Part shown: positions 15,701 through 30,700 of the stretch, piece by piece
Layout: each line of letters opens with the position of its first letter
Position numbering within the stretch: the stretch's first letter is position 1
Source of the DNA: Neodiprion pinetum
Lineage: Eukaryota > Arthropoda > Insecta > Hymenoptera > Diprionidae
Assembly (NCBI RefSeq): GCF_021155775.2
Contig: NC_060234.1
Span: 7,822,283 to 7,886,282 of the forward strand
Reading direction: 5' to 3'
Length of the DNA stretch: 64,000 bases
Translations under genes and position numbers: made by a program
Notes under the pieces: model-generated
Database searches by the model: none
The model's input: only the letters and a program-made list of their open reading frames with translations
Told to the model about the DNA's origin: nothing

Positions 15701-18700
15701 TTTCTTGTGTTGCAGTCTGCTTGAACCCTCGCTATAATATTTATTTTTGTGAATCAAAACGTCTGATCAGTTACGATTTAAGGGGAGATTCGCGAAAGAA
15801 TAATAAAAATAAAGTGTTTCAGCGATTTCATATCTAAACAGCAGAAAATAAATAATTTGAACACCGCGCGTAATTTGCATACTTGCGATGTTGCCAAATC
15901 TATAATCTAACCGAAATCACAATGGAAGTTTTTTTTTTTTTTTTTAGATTATATTTTTAATTATTAATCCTAAATGTCCATCTTACCTTATTCAATATTT
16001 TTGACCCGTCCAGCGTCCCCAACATTTTATTCCAAATCAACCAACTCGAAACTATCAGTTTTTATCCCAGTCCCTATCTACACAATGTAAAATAGCTCAA
16101 ATTTGAAATCAAAACACTCAGTACCTGAATGGTAAAATATTTTAAAACTTTAGAGGATTGTTTAAAATTACTCAAAAACTTATGTAGATAAAACTCATGT
16201 GAGTTAAACATTTCCGAAATTATTGCCCAACCACCTTAAGTAGATTTCAAATAATTGGTGTAATGATTTTGGCAGACTCGAAAAACTTTATTGCATGCTG
16301 ATTGATTACTGATGCGAGTCATCAAAAGTACACAATTGCAATTCGCCACTTTAAATGTGAGAGAATGACTCATCATGCCTCGTTTCGAGGAAGTTGGCAC
16401 CCCTGTTTCACAGAGAAAAATGACCGACCATTGAAGTTCATCTATTTTACGCATGCGCAATCGGTCACTTAGTCTGATGATTTTTACAGACTCCTCTCGG
16501 CATACCGGGACGATCTCTTGAAACTTGAAAATCAACCGCGCATGCGCCAAATAATTCAATACCATTGGTCGGCGAAATCTTCTCGCAGCTATATTTTTTT
16601 CTGCGATGCAAGCGAGCCAACGTACGGAAAATGAGTACGTTTGAATTTTCAAAGAGCATAAGCATTAAATTCCGACCGTTCTTTGAAGAATCAACTTTCC
16701 GATCCAATAACAAATGCTTCCCAAACCTTTCCGAGTCACTACCTCAATTATTTAAGAATCTAACCTCGAAAATTCGTATCAACTACATCGCCGCCAGAAA
16801 CAGAGTTTGACAGCTGAAACTCGGGATGGCCAGCCTGCACGAACAGCCGATAAAACTCGCGCATGCGCGGTGTTGATTTTCAAGTTTCAAGAGATTGTCC
16901 CGGCATACGCTGGCATGCATGTAAATTATTACATTATATTATATTCACCAGTTTCGCCGAAATTTGGTCATTAAGTTCTTTTCGCGCCCTAGTCGTTCTT
17001 GATTTCATATCAAGATTCCAAAATCTTTTTTAAAACAGCAAAAACAATTTAGCAGATTCGTATAACGAATATCTCCGATATATTTTTGAGATCGAAATCA
17101 CGCGGCCGGAATCCGGTAGGTAATGCATAACAGCGACGGGCGGTTATGACATCGATTAATCGTTCGGAAGCCAAATTTCTCAAATCATATACCCAAGGAC
17201 TCGTATTCTGGCACGGAAAAAATCTACGCAGACATTCTTTCCATGACACGTAACAAATTGTTAGCTTTACCGCTATGACGAATATACACGAATTCCTTGG
17301 TCTTGCAACGAACGCGTCTAGGCGTAAGGATCAAAGTTTATTTTGGCAAAGGCCAAAGCCATTTATAATCGAATTAATAGTTCGGAGAGCATCCACTTTT
17401 CACAGAAGAGCTTATGCTCGGATGCCGTTTTTGCAATTTATTCTTTTATTTGTTTTGTTCTATGTAATCAAACACATCCAAACACATCATTCATTCACGA
17501 GTCTATTCTCATTTGTGTTTTGTTGTTGTTGTTGTTGTTGTTATTATTATTATTATTATTAACCAGATTGCTTGACAAAACTTAATATGAAAGTACTTCA
17601 AAATAAAACTAAAAATTACAATTAAAGTTATTTGGTAACGGTTTACAAGGCATTGTTATTGCACATCAGTATTTCTTAAATAATTCCAATTAATCTTTTT
17701 GCAGTTCTTGCTTTTTATATTTTTTATAAAATTTTGGGACTATTGAAGTTCCACTGCAATATACTTGTAACTTATCCTTCCAATTTCTTTTTCTACTTCG
17801 TCTAATTTAGAACACTGTTATGTACACTCTAGATTAGACTAATTACTGTTTTATTGGCTGATCCTCAAATATACCATAAGTAGCAACACTATAGTATATT
17901 CCGTACACAATGATTCTTGATAATACATGTAAAAGGTATTTAGTGTTTCGATAAGTGTTCCATGATTGACCGTATGAAAAGCTTCAGCTAAATCTAAAAA
18001 TACTGCTGCAGTTGGTTTACTTTGATATAAATTTTCTAAAATAATTTCAGTTACTTTAGCGATTACATCTTTTGATACAAATCTCATCTTAAAGCCAAAC
18101 GGCGAGTTTGAAAGGATTTTATATTTCTTTAGGAAACCTGTGATTCTAACATGCAACAGCTTCTCGTAAATTCTTGCAAAATTAGATATACGTGAAATGG
18201 GTTTGTAATTACTAGGGAAGTATTTATCACAAGTCTTAAAAACAAGACCTATTATTAGGCTCAAGAAAAATTGAGCTTTTGACTAATTTAAATTTACGTA
18301 CATTAGCTTCGTTACTTTTAGTTTTTATATTGCTTCATAACTTTTTCCCTACCCCAAAAAATTATTCATTCAAATGATTTGCCATATTCTCTTTGCCTTC
18401 AATTTTATCCCTTGTAATATAAAAATTTCTTACTCGTTTACCCAATTTTTTTTTATTCACATATGACCAAATTCTCTTGTGATCAATTCCACATTTTGGT
18501 ATTTCCCTTCTCTCGAAATCTTGTTTCGTTCTTTTAGCAGTACATTCAGTTTACTAGCACATTTTTTATAAGCTTTCCTGAAAATCTGGTTATCTGTGTT
18601 TTTTCTATTTTGTATACAAACGCTCTTTTTCCATTACACATCCAATGAATTCGTTAGTTATCCAATCTTTTTGTTTGTGTTGTTTTTCTTACTGAATTTA

Positions 18701-21700
18701 GGAACCAATAGCTTTAGTAAATATGGCCTTACATTGTTCTACGAAAATATTTTTTCATATTGCATCTAAATTTTATAGCCAAGTAATTAAATCTATAACA
18801 TAAGCCCTGTGAACCTAGATTCGAGTATGTACTACTTTATATGTTGAACAGGAAACTCTTTGTTCGTGGACACCATTTTTCATATACACATCCTGACTTT
18901 CAACTGAACAGTTCAGTCAGTGAAAAAATTAATTGTGCAACTATTGGGACATCGTTAAATACAGTTCCCAATCTATGTCTTATTATCAACATCAAATCAG
19001 AAGCACGAGTGATTCTTACATACTGTAAATAAAAAAAAAAGAGAACAAAAACGACTAATTCGCTTGGCGGGTAAAAAATAAAATAAGACGATACAAGAAT
19101 CACTGGAAGAAGATTCTCATATAATTACATATAATGAAAGACGAAAGTGGTTATAATTTGTGCATCCAACGATTCAATTGACGAGCGTCTATATACCATT
19201 CGCAATTCCGTAGAAAGATTTTGTCATAATTCATTTCAAGAAGATGTACACAAAACGATTAATCATCTGCCCACCTAATCACTGATCAATATTCATTGAT
19301 CAGGTCTAATCGATTTACGAAAAAGGGCTGATTCATAAATAAACACTAACGACACGTCACATACTTATAATGTATACCATATCCGTACATTATACGAGAT
19401 ACGCGTATACATGTATACGCATATAAACTAGCCTTGATGAATTGACGCCTCAATCAATTGCCTGCATTTTGTTATTTTTATATCTTCTTCTCATCGGCAA
19501 TTAATCCTTCCTTTCAGATAACATCGACGACGAGGCGCCGGCACTTTTGATCGACGATACTTCCGGCCCGAAGATTTACGTCGGCGAGCATCCCAGGCGG
19601 GAAAGACGTTCTATATACCGAAAGTCTCACGCCGAAGAATCCAGAGAGGATTACTACACTGACAGTGACGATTTTGGGAGGGATGATGTCAGCGAGTTCG
19701 TCAGACACGGCGATCAGCGGCAATTCTTGGGGCAATATCAGCGGCCCCGTAACAGGTTATATTCTCTATAATCCATTTTCACCTGCTGCCGAGCTTCGGG
19801 CATTGATCATTTCAATTGGTCACTGTGCGACACGCGATCAGGATGTAATCCGAGAAACATTAAAATGATCGTAAAGTCTCAATACAATAATTCTTATATC
19901 ATTGACGAACAGCTTTATAAGCTTATAATATTGTTTAATTTATGCTTTCAGGTATTTTCCTAACGAACGTCGAATAAATCCTCTGCAGAAATATCAAAAC
20001 TACGAAATCGAGGATCCTTTTAGTTCTTGGAGACCACGGCGAGCTCTTCCTCAGGAGTATTTCATCGAAATAATGGTCGTTGCCGATGCGAAGATGGCCG
20101 AATACCACGGAGAAGGACTACAGAACTACATTCTCATCCTGATGAGCACCGTGAGTATAATAATTTTTACCAATTTATCTCGCAAGAATTATCGTTACTC
20201 GTGCAAGTCTCATCAGCGTTTTGTTGGTTCATAATTGAGTAGCCGGCATTTGAGCCGATTAAAAAACGAATTATTAATAGTAAAAGTATTTGATCTCTTC
20301 TACTTGCCCCCTGTCACTCCGTATTTGAATGCAACAGACCGAGAGGAGACGCTGAAACTTAGCAGGCAATGCGATCTATTGCGCATGCGCAAAATAATGA
20401 AACTATTGGTCAGCGAGATTGTATCACGGTAATACTTTCGACCGCAAAGTAGAGGAGCCAAGTTACTTGAAACGGGGTATGAGATGTCAAATTCTCCTGC
20501 GTCAAGTGGCAAATTAAAATGATGTTGCTACGATTGTAACATAGATAGACAACTATAGTTAGCCGTATGTAGTACCATAAGATAGACGCTACCCGCTAGG
20601 CAACAGTCCCATATATAATATATATATATATATACATATATATATACCCAGACTACTGTAAACACACTCACCTGAATAAACGTCTTTGTTATTACTTAAA
20701 ATATATTCTTGATGATCGTAAAACTACTAAACTACGTTACAATGACGACTCGTAGCAGTCATCAGTCAGTTTACAATGAAAGTTTGCTAAACCTTCCCAA
20801 ATCACTACTACATTAACTACTTGCGATTTGTTTCACTCAAAATAATCTGCGCCACCTACATAACCTCTATCAGCCGCGCATGGTGGCTTGAATTTCAGTT
20901 GGTCAGCCTGCATGAAAATCGTACAAAGCTCGCGCATGCGCAAGTCCAATTTTCACAATCTGCCAAGTTCCACAGTTTCCCGTCGGTATGCAATTCAAAA
21001 CTTTCTAAGAAGCAGAGGAAACGTCCAACTCAATATTGTATCCACTGAATAAAAAATATGAAGATATCGTTAATCACTGCAGGAAAAAATATATCATATA
21101 AAAATGAAACGAGATTCCAATTGCAACAGGTTCCTACTTCAGAGGGTTGAGTACAATGTAGTTATCAAACGGTAGAATCTCTTACCGGTTTATAAAAGTG
21201 TCATTAATCATCGAGCTCTCATTGATCGCGGATCCACGAGTAAAACATTATGCAAATCGATTCGTGGCCAAGTTTTCCGTGCCCTGATAGTTTTTTTCTT
21301 TCCTTTCTCTTTTTTTTTTTTTGATCTTTCTCGTTCTCCTTCGTAAGTTTTCGACACAACCATGATCGTTGCATGAAATACCGTGAACAAGATACCACCG
21401 GACAGGCCGTCCTTCATTCTTGATAGTTACATGCACCTGTATTATGTCCTATCATATGCGCGAATCGCAACCACCTTTTTTGGACACTGAGAGAATCGTG
21501 TATTGTGATTAATTTGATCCACGATTTGATACATCTCATGCCTACAATCGCACATAATTATTGTCTACCTTAAGCTTGTATTGTTTTCATTCTTGTAATC
21601 AGTTTCACACTTACACACATCTAACGTAATATTCATACAGAAGAACATTGCAATTGTACTAAGATACGGCAAAACATGTAAAGCAGGAAAGAGATCGCTT

Positions 21701-24700
21701 GTATGATGAATCGCTGAGCAGCGTGTGTAACGCTCTGGATCGAATACTTCAGGATATATAATCCCTTCCTTCCAGATACATTGTGTACCGATATATGAAT
21801 ACCCGCGGAGAATAAGGTGCTCGATGCAAATGTCACCAGCGATGCGAATAAATTCCATTATACTCGTACCTATTGGCGTCCAGGTCATTGTCAGCTCCTT
21901 GATTCCACCGGCAGGATATAATTTATTGCGAATAGGACATGTGCCGGAACCAGAAATGCGAGATTTTCACATGGATACTTGCCTAGGCATAAATCAGATT
22001 CTCTCTATAGTTACTCACCGTATGTATACACGCAGAGAAAGGATTCTCTGAATTTACAAAGCATGGCGAAGAAATGTGGCAAAAGAAACGTTTCGTTGAT
22101 TTAATGTCATTTAATCCAATACAAACGTCGTTAGAATGATAATTTTGGTCGTTCAGTGATACCACCTTTATTTGAATCAGCAAAAACATTTTTTCACCAT
22201 ATTTGGAGAATCCAACGAATCCTTTCTCCGCGTGTATTCTTTCAAAGCAAAACCGTTGGTTATAATACTTAAGGTAACACCATTGAGAAATCATTGAATG
22301 TGGACTATGAAACTGGAAACTGATGATAACATTTTTCTTCGATAACGAACGTCATAAAAAGACACTTCGTTTCGTAGCTAGAGATTGAGGTTATGTTTAT
22401 AGCCAAAATAAGTGAAGTTTCACTCGGTCGGTAAAAACTAACTATATCAGCCTTCCAAGGTCTACATGCATCGTGAGGTGCACTAGCCAAGGGTGACTTA
22501 TAAAGCATAGCTGGAATTTGATCTCCCTGCTGAGGATCAATCAATCATTAATCATGACAGTACAACGTGTATAATGTACGAGTGATCAAGCCTCCATGGC
22601 CTGTTGATCAAACTGCAGATCACTCCAGTCATTTAAAATGGTGATTCCTTGTGACTCGACTTGCGCTGAGAATCTCGAAGGATGGTTGATAAAATGAGCG
22701 TGTAATAAATTATAATTAATCACATTGCTATCGGGAGGAAGAATGCAGCTGTTATGGTTCGTTGTATAAATACCGTCCGAGTGAAAAACGAATACGAAAA
22801 TAAAATGTTTTCACTTCTCGGTAGAATCGTGAGGTTGGTGCAGACAGATCGGTGATTAAACCGATATTTCACCATTACGAAATACATTAATATGTTACAG
22901 TGAAAATAAAACGAGGTGAAACCTTGTAACTGTTACATAACAGCCATAAGTTGCTTGCGAATAACGAAGGTGTAAGTTCTTTGTATCGTATAATTTACTT
23001 AAGGTATGTTAAGTCGTTATTTCACCGATCAATCGGCGATCACGAAGCAAGTTCCGACCCAACTGCTTTGGCATCGTTCTTTGCGAAAGTCATCCCGACC
23101 CGTAAGATGCAGATTTTAACAAATGTCGTTTTGGATAGGAAATAAATTCAAGGTTAGGTACTTGATATTAGCATCAAGAAATTCGCTCTCTGTACGAAAA
23201 TCAAATAATGAGAATAATTTAGTGAAGTAAGATTCAAAAAAAATCAATTTATCTCTTGCCATTCGCTCTTAGAGGGAAAATTCTGCCTCGATAGTATCGA
23301 AAGTTAATGGCTTTTAAGCTAAACCTTAGACAAAGTTGCATTCCACTGACTGATAGTAATGGCGGTAATTACGAAATTAATCTCTGCAATTATGAGAGCA
23401 ATTAAAACCTCCACGTAACTAACGTAATTAATATTCTGCACTGGAACTGCTTAGAGTTGTCTAAGCTTTGGAACGAGTATTGGGTAATATTTGTTTTTCA
23501 AATCGTTCGGCATTAATTATTTCTGACCTACTTGCGGTGCAAGTAACATCTCATTACTTGAGATACTTGAACCAGTCCCCACGTGTCCGTGAATCATTCA
23601 CTGCGACGAATTTTTCATGTATTTCGAATGCTTTCTTGTCCGTAATTGTTGAGCGGATAATTTCATTTCTGAATTGTTATTATAACTATAAGGATATAAT
23701 ATTCTATCCCGACCTTATAACGTAAAATGCAACCACAATTATATCGTACTGACGAAAACAGACGGTACAGACCGTATACATGGACAATTACGTATGTTAA
23801 TCCTGACCGAAATATTTCATTCAATCGAAAGTACCTACGGCGAGGGAAGAGAGAGAGAAATAGAGAGAGAGAGAGAGATTATGCGGACAAGTAACAAATA
23901 ACCCACGAGCGCTCAGCAGGTAAGAGATAATACCTGTTTGATCGAAAAATATCAGGTTCACAACTTAACACCGATGGCTAATTACGATTTAATCATATTT
24001 GCCAACCGAATACACGACACGAGCTACTCTCGAAACCGTACCTCATGTGCATGTTTGCCGGAGGCAAGAACGTGATTAAACACACGAAATAGCTGACGAT
24101 GGGCGGCGCAAACTTCGGGTCGGGAACAGTTTCACAAGTGTGTGTACAATATATAAATACTTGTCGCACTATAAATGCACTACCAGCGGAGGTTTTCCCT
24201 GTATTCGGTAGTTTCAACTTACAACATTTTTAGAATGAATGAGCTCCATCGTCTGAATAAAAAATCAGGTAAACAGTTGAAACATCTTTAAAATCTCCGG
24301 CAAGATATATGCGCCAATGATGGTGAACGATGATGAAACGATAATGCGATTATGTCATGAAAATTGATCTGAGCAAATTCGAATATCGCAAATTGAGGTA
24401 TCAATAATTTGAGAAAAGATTTAACAGTCAGGACGTACATAATGATAATGCTCCGGTGTTTTTGATCCAGTTCTAATGTTCTGGGCTCATTAATCCTTGA
24501 TCCAATCCGCAAAATATAGTTTATGTGCACCGAGAGTACCACTGTGAAATTAGTAGCGGAAACGCCATTCTTTCCGTGAAAAAGTGCTTGACGTAAATGT
24601 GATTCTATGCGTCACAAAGTATCGTGCCCAACTATGCCGAACTGTCTGTACACTCCGAAGGTCAAAACACAAAGGAATACATGAGCTTTTAACACCTTAC

Positions 24701-27700
24701 TATCATTGTATCGTTCTCGCAATAACTTCGCCTAGCACATGCTGTTCAAATGAATCTAATCACATGGATACAATGAGGGTTGCATGTCTCAGGCGTAATT
24801 GGGACGCTTCATCCTGTATGCAGGCAAATCGCACCACACGAATGTAAACATGTGAAAGTAATCGAAAGTACTCAGTTTTTGAAAAAGCTTGGCAGGACCT
24901 AGGAAATTGCACATCAAGTGGCATACGTGTAAACACGTTTGGCGAGATATTCCTTGAGTAATTGTTGCGGTGAATATTTTACTGGTAACTAGTAATCGTC
25001 CACTAATAATCGTATATGTAACTATCCACCGGCGAGGCATTGACGCACTAATTGAAAGTGTTCTCACTTTACTAAACTGGAGCTGACAGCTGCAGCTCGT
25101 TTCCGAAGATGTAAACAATTAACACGCAATATCAACACTAGGAATTCAATTTACATTTATACTCATCGAATCGGGCTTAACTGCGGTTCGTGAGCGCATT
25201 GATGAAACAACACGGATTCGTTCTTTAGGTACATGTACGATAACACAGGAAAATCATTGAAGCTCATATATTGTTCATCAAGAAACAAATTAAGAACAAT
25301 TATTCGCATGTATGATACGAACAAATATATGAAAATAATTTCCACGTTTTCGAACCATTGCAAGTATGACATCTTTAAGGTTTTTGAGACATTCTATCGC
25401 GAATGTATGTCGTTAAAATTCTACAATGGTAATTGTAATATGCGAAGAGATCGTTTAGTCGACTCCGGCGCTCAGCTATTCGCTTGCAATTAAGTAAATG
25501 TGCGTGACCAAGAGTATGGTAGGTAGGTGTAATATACTGTAAACAGCGCCCAAGTCTAAAGATTCAAGATCACCCGGAGTGCCTTGGGCAAATTGGAGTT
25601 TACGACCCAGCGGTGCTCTGGGAATAACGAGCTACCTCGCACGTTCATCCACGGTATACCATAAGCATACACAGCTACGAGTGGTGAGAAAATAATTGAA
25701 ACCTTGGTCGAGGAAGTTCTGTAGTTAAATGAACGATTGGAAATGGACCGTTTTTACGACTCTTTATTTCTACTTCGCCACCGCGTGTATGTTAGATATA
25801 CGTTACAGGTATATAAGTACATACCGGGACTATCTCTTGAAATTTGAAAATCAACCGCGCATGCGCACCAAATGATTCAATTTCATTGGTCGGCGAAATC
25901 TTCCCGCAGCGATATTTTTGTCCGCGATCCAGGCGAGCCAACGTACACAAAGTGTGTACGTTTGAATTTTCAAAGAGCATAATCGTTAAATTTCGACCGT
26001 TCTTTGAAGAATCAATTTTCCGACCCGATAACAAATGCTTCCCAAACCTTTCCGAGTCACTACCTCAATTATTTAAGATTCTAACCTCGAAAATTCGTAT
26101 CAACTACATTGCCGCCAGAAACAGTTCGATAGCTGATATTCGGGATGGTCAGCCTGCACGAACAGCGGATAAAACTCGTGCATGCGCAATTGATTTTCAA
26201 GTATCAAGACATTGTCCCGGTATGATTATTTCCACACATACCAGGAAGCAAAGTTTTATTTCACCTTATGTGTTAGAAAGAAAGGACGTCACATTTTACT
26301 TTGATTTCCTACTTTTCTTAAAAGCAAAAATGAAAATAGTAACACTAATGTCTAATTGGGCTATCGTATCCAACCACATTATGCAAAATTAAATGTAACT
26401 GTACGCTTCTTTTGTGCGTTTGTGTTGCAGGTATCACTTATCTACAAGGATCCTTCGATCGGGAATGCGATCAGCATTGTTGTCGTGAAGATAAAGAACA
26501 CCACCGAAACCTTCGGTACTAAACAAGTAAACAATGGAGGAATACCTGCTAATGAAATGCTGAACACATTCTGTTTGTGGCAAAAGCATAACAACAATCC
26601 CGATGAAACATCTCCGGAACATTACGATGCTGCACTTCTTCTCACAAGGTTCCGTTTCATATTTCAATCTGACTACGACAAGAAAAACCTTTTCTTCTTG
26701 CAAAATTGATTTAGTATTTTATGACCTTGACCTTGACCTTGATCTCGATACTAGAAACGGAGAACTTGATGACACACGTTATTTTCGAATCCGCTTGTTT
26801 CACAATTATGTTCACAAAATAATATTAAAATTGAGCTCTTCTTTTCTTTTTCTCGGTAATCTAAAGGGAAAACCTGTGTCACAACACACAAGAACAAAGA
26901 TGCGATACACTCGGGTTGGCGCAATTGGGAAAAATGTGCAACCCGCGATCATCTTGCGCAATTGTGCAGGACAATGGATTGGCAGCAGCGTTTACCATCG
27001 CTCATGAAATTGGCCACGTGTACGATTATACTTGAATATAATTAATTTGAACAAGCCACCACTACCGATTACTAATTCTAGAATCAAACCATCCAAGATC
27101 GGATTATGCTGATTATTTTTCGGAAGTTCTAAGGCGTCTAGGAAAAAATAAACTACTTTTAAATCTTTAACATCATGTGGCATAACTTCTTGTGCCACAG
27201 TTCAATGACACACAAACATTGGATAGCCAGAGTCTCAATTTGTTGTAATCCGATGTTAACAGCATCTTCAGACGATGCCGTAGTCCAGTCTTTACTAACC
27301 AAATAAAATGTCATTTATTTACCATTATTGGAGCCTGCTCGTCGTTTGCGAAATACCCAAAAAAATGTTTGTTGCACGCAGCAATAATGCCAAAAAGATG
27401 TATCACTGTAATTGTATGGCCACGAAATGCAGGAATACATTTTCTGACGCCATTATTATATGCAAAAAAAAAAAAAGGTCTTTGGACATTTTTGTTCGGC
27501 ATTGCAAAGTAAATTTTGCTATTTGCGGCATTTTTGGGTGAGTGATGTGAAGGCTACTAATGATAGTGAAAGTAGGTGGCATTTTAGTTTACTCGATCGG
27601 TAAATAGTAAAGTCAATTTCCTTTCAGATTAAGCATGCCGCACGACGATGATAAGAACTGCCGGAAATATCGCGGCAACACGAGAATCCACAACGTCATG

Positions 27701-30700
27701 TCGAGAATGCTGGACGACAACACATTCCCATGGGAATGGTCAAACTGTTCCCGTCACTTCGTCACCGACTACTTAGAGTCAGTATCATATTACGACCACA
27801 CCACAAATTACACGCCATTATCAAAATCGAATTGCTCTGCTCTATTTTTAAATCACGAATTAACGGAAATTTACGAGAATTCGATGCAATAGTAAATAAT
27901 AGTTTATTTTCAATTTGCTTGAATTGAATCCGCGAGCTTCGAAACTCCATTCAGAGGAAACCGAACTCGAGTTGTAACTTTGGTTCTTGAAGAAATAGGA
28001 AGAATTGTTTACGCAATGATATCAATGACATATTTTCAATTCATTTTGATCGAAAATATTACGCAATGGACCAGAAGGCACGTTTTTTACCCTACATAGT
28101 GGTTCTACTGCGTCGTTCCTATCGGTAAGGCAAGGATCTTTGTTAGTAAACGGCGGTTATGAAATCAATTTTGAGATCGAATCGATAGGATTAATCGTAC
28201 CAAACTGTCAACTGAATTTCACTCCATAAAAATAAGTAAGAAGCTTGATTTAGCTCTGTGCATTTTCATCGTCTGACTATGACGTAAAAGACGCACTGAG
28301 GATATAATCAACGTGACTGCAATACGCTTTCGAATGTTCGTCAGTCTCGCATCAGCGAGTTGAAATCAAGTTTTTCTGCAAATTCACTCGACCGCGTTAG
28401 TTACTTTGGACTAATGGCCTCGGTTAGTTGCTTAACCGGCTGAGAGATTCTTCTAGTCTTTCAAACTGTGTAATGGGCCGTGTGGAAATCGTAGATGGCA
28501 ATTTAGCTGCGATATATCATGGAACTTTACGTTACAATGGAGAACAAGCTGAGTTGCGTGAAATTCAAAATTTGCACCATCTCTACATTCGTTCCCAATA
28601 GAAGATTTGATTATAGTTTGTTATTGAATCAATTATCAATGATAAAACCGATGCGGAAATTCGGTAATGCTATCTGCAATAACTTAAACTATTGCATATT
28701 TTCGTGGCAATGAATTGTAACATTGAGTAACCTTGGAAAATAACTCGTAATGAAATATTCTTTTTCCAAATTCCAAAGTATAAGCTCCTGCGAATGTTTA
28801 TCTACAAAATTAACATAGTTTAATGAAGATTCAGTAGCTGCTCTACCAGAAAAGCTCAATTAATTGTAGCTTGAAAACATGTTTAAATACCTACCTGACA
28901 GATATTCAAGCGCGCGAAATGTGAAAACATGTAAAATTGTATTATCAATGAATTATTACCCGCAAATTTCTGACTCCAAGTACGTATATAGATGATGAAA
29001 AATTGATATTTGGGAGCAAAACTGCTTTAATTATGACTACATGCGGTTCTTGACTCGCAAATATGTGAACCATAAGAAATTGATTTGTTCCAGCTTAAAA
29101 ATGGATCAAAATTAATTGAAAAGCAATTTATCTCGATGAAAAATTTATTTATTTTTTATATTCTCTCCTTTTTCACCGCATCAATTAGCTCTGGATACGG
29201 AAATTGCTTACTGGATGAACCGAGTGCCACCACAATTCCACGCACTCAACGATTGCCTGGGGAAGATTATTCCGAGAATAAACAATGCGAATTAGTTTTT
29301 GGCGTGGGCTCTAAGATATGCCCGTTCATGGTGAGTGATGGCGAGTCACGCATCCTGCTTCATATTATATTCGGGTCCATTTTGCACATTGATCCGCAGA
29401 ATAGTCTTGAGCAAACTTTCTCGGATAAATAATTATTAACAAGCAAAAATTTGACCCAAATAATAATGTAATGCAACCGTTAACATAACTAACGAAAACT
29501 CGTGAATATGTAATATTACAAATATATTACACGATTCAAGAGTGACCAGCTTTTAGAGCGCAGCTTTTAGAGTGAGTTTACAATGATAGATATTATGTAC
29601 TTTTACGGATTTCGGATTTATGGCTTACTAGAAAAAAAAAAATACGTGTTATGCGCATTTGGAGTTAAAGAGTTGATACTACGGTAGAAAGATTTTCTTA
29701 ATCTTATGTACAACAGTAATAGCGATTAACGTCTTAGTTAGATTTTGATTTTGAAGTTTGGTATTCATTTGCACAAATCATAATTAATCCTAACAGGTCA
29801 CTGGGGGTGTATTTCACCCCGAACATTTTTCAAACTCTTTGTAGAGTCCCTTAGTCGTGGAAATGGGTCTCGTGGCTCCATTCTTCATGCGAAATAACGA
29901 TCTTTTTTTTGACATTTTCGGTACTTTTTAACTTTGCCGATGTTTTACAATACTTGGACAATTCATTTTGGTCAGGAAAACTGAAAGAACTTTTTCTGCG
30001 ATCCTTAAACAATACCTAGATATTTTTTTTAAATTTTTAGAAGTCATTTTTGAAGCAAATTATCACGTTTGGGGTGAATTTCATAAGCCGTTATGCAATT
30101 CTACTGAGGTGTGACCAACTAGGGTTAATCGATCTATCATATTTCAAGGAAAAGAATAGGCATGTCCATATATTAAAAAGCAGCATCTATTCCAGAACAT
30201 ACATCAACTCTACTTTCATGGGGTGTATTTTATACAAGAATACCATCGGGAGAGTTCATTTTACTACTTGTTTTTATATAATTTTCTCTTCTTCTTTTCG
30301 AAATAGACCGATAAACAAATATCAATCATAGAGATCCATGTAAATATAAACGATCACTAGTGAACTTGCACAAAAAATTGCCTACCTGGTCAGTGCTACG
30401 AATATACCGGGACAATCTCTTGAAACTTGAAAATAAACTGCGCATGCGTTTAGCATGTTTTATCGTCTGTTCATGCAAGCTGGCCATCCCGAGTTTCAGC
30501 TGTCAAACTCTGTTTCTGGCGGCGATGTAGTTGACACGAATTTTCGAGGTTAGAATCTCAAATAATTGAGCTATTGACTCGGAAAGGTTTCGGAAGCATT
30601 TTTTTATTGTGCCGGGAAGTTGATTCTTCAAAAAACGGTCGAAATTTAATGCTCATGCTCTTTTAAAATTCAAACGTACACATTTTGCGTACGTTGGCCC

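Larger units (their letters stand above)
20338..20987 (+). mobile_element. Family B MITE, copy with nested solo LTR
   Basis: The left end (accgagaggagac, cgctgaaacttagcagg, ttgcgcatgcgcaaaa) is repeated inverted at the right end (cgcgcatgcgcaag, gccaagttccacagt, cgtcggt). The interior matches the copy at 44276-44741 except for an extra block at 20535-20741. Lies in ADAMTS intron 3. Confidence 0.8.

Noticed and set aside
26722..26745. DLDLDLD-encoding frame as part of a protein
   Set aside because: It lies in the intron after exon 4; the frame is just the hexamer repeat.
29085..29432. A frame that joins a signal-peptide-like stretch (MKNLFIFYILSFFTASISS) to the disintegrin exon
   Set aside because: The hydrophobic part is the pyrimidine-rich intron end read through the acceptor at 29188. 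Splicing from exon 6 at 27777 gives the family-typical YLDSGYGNC instead.
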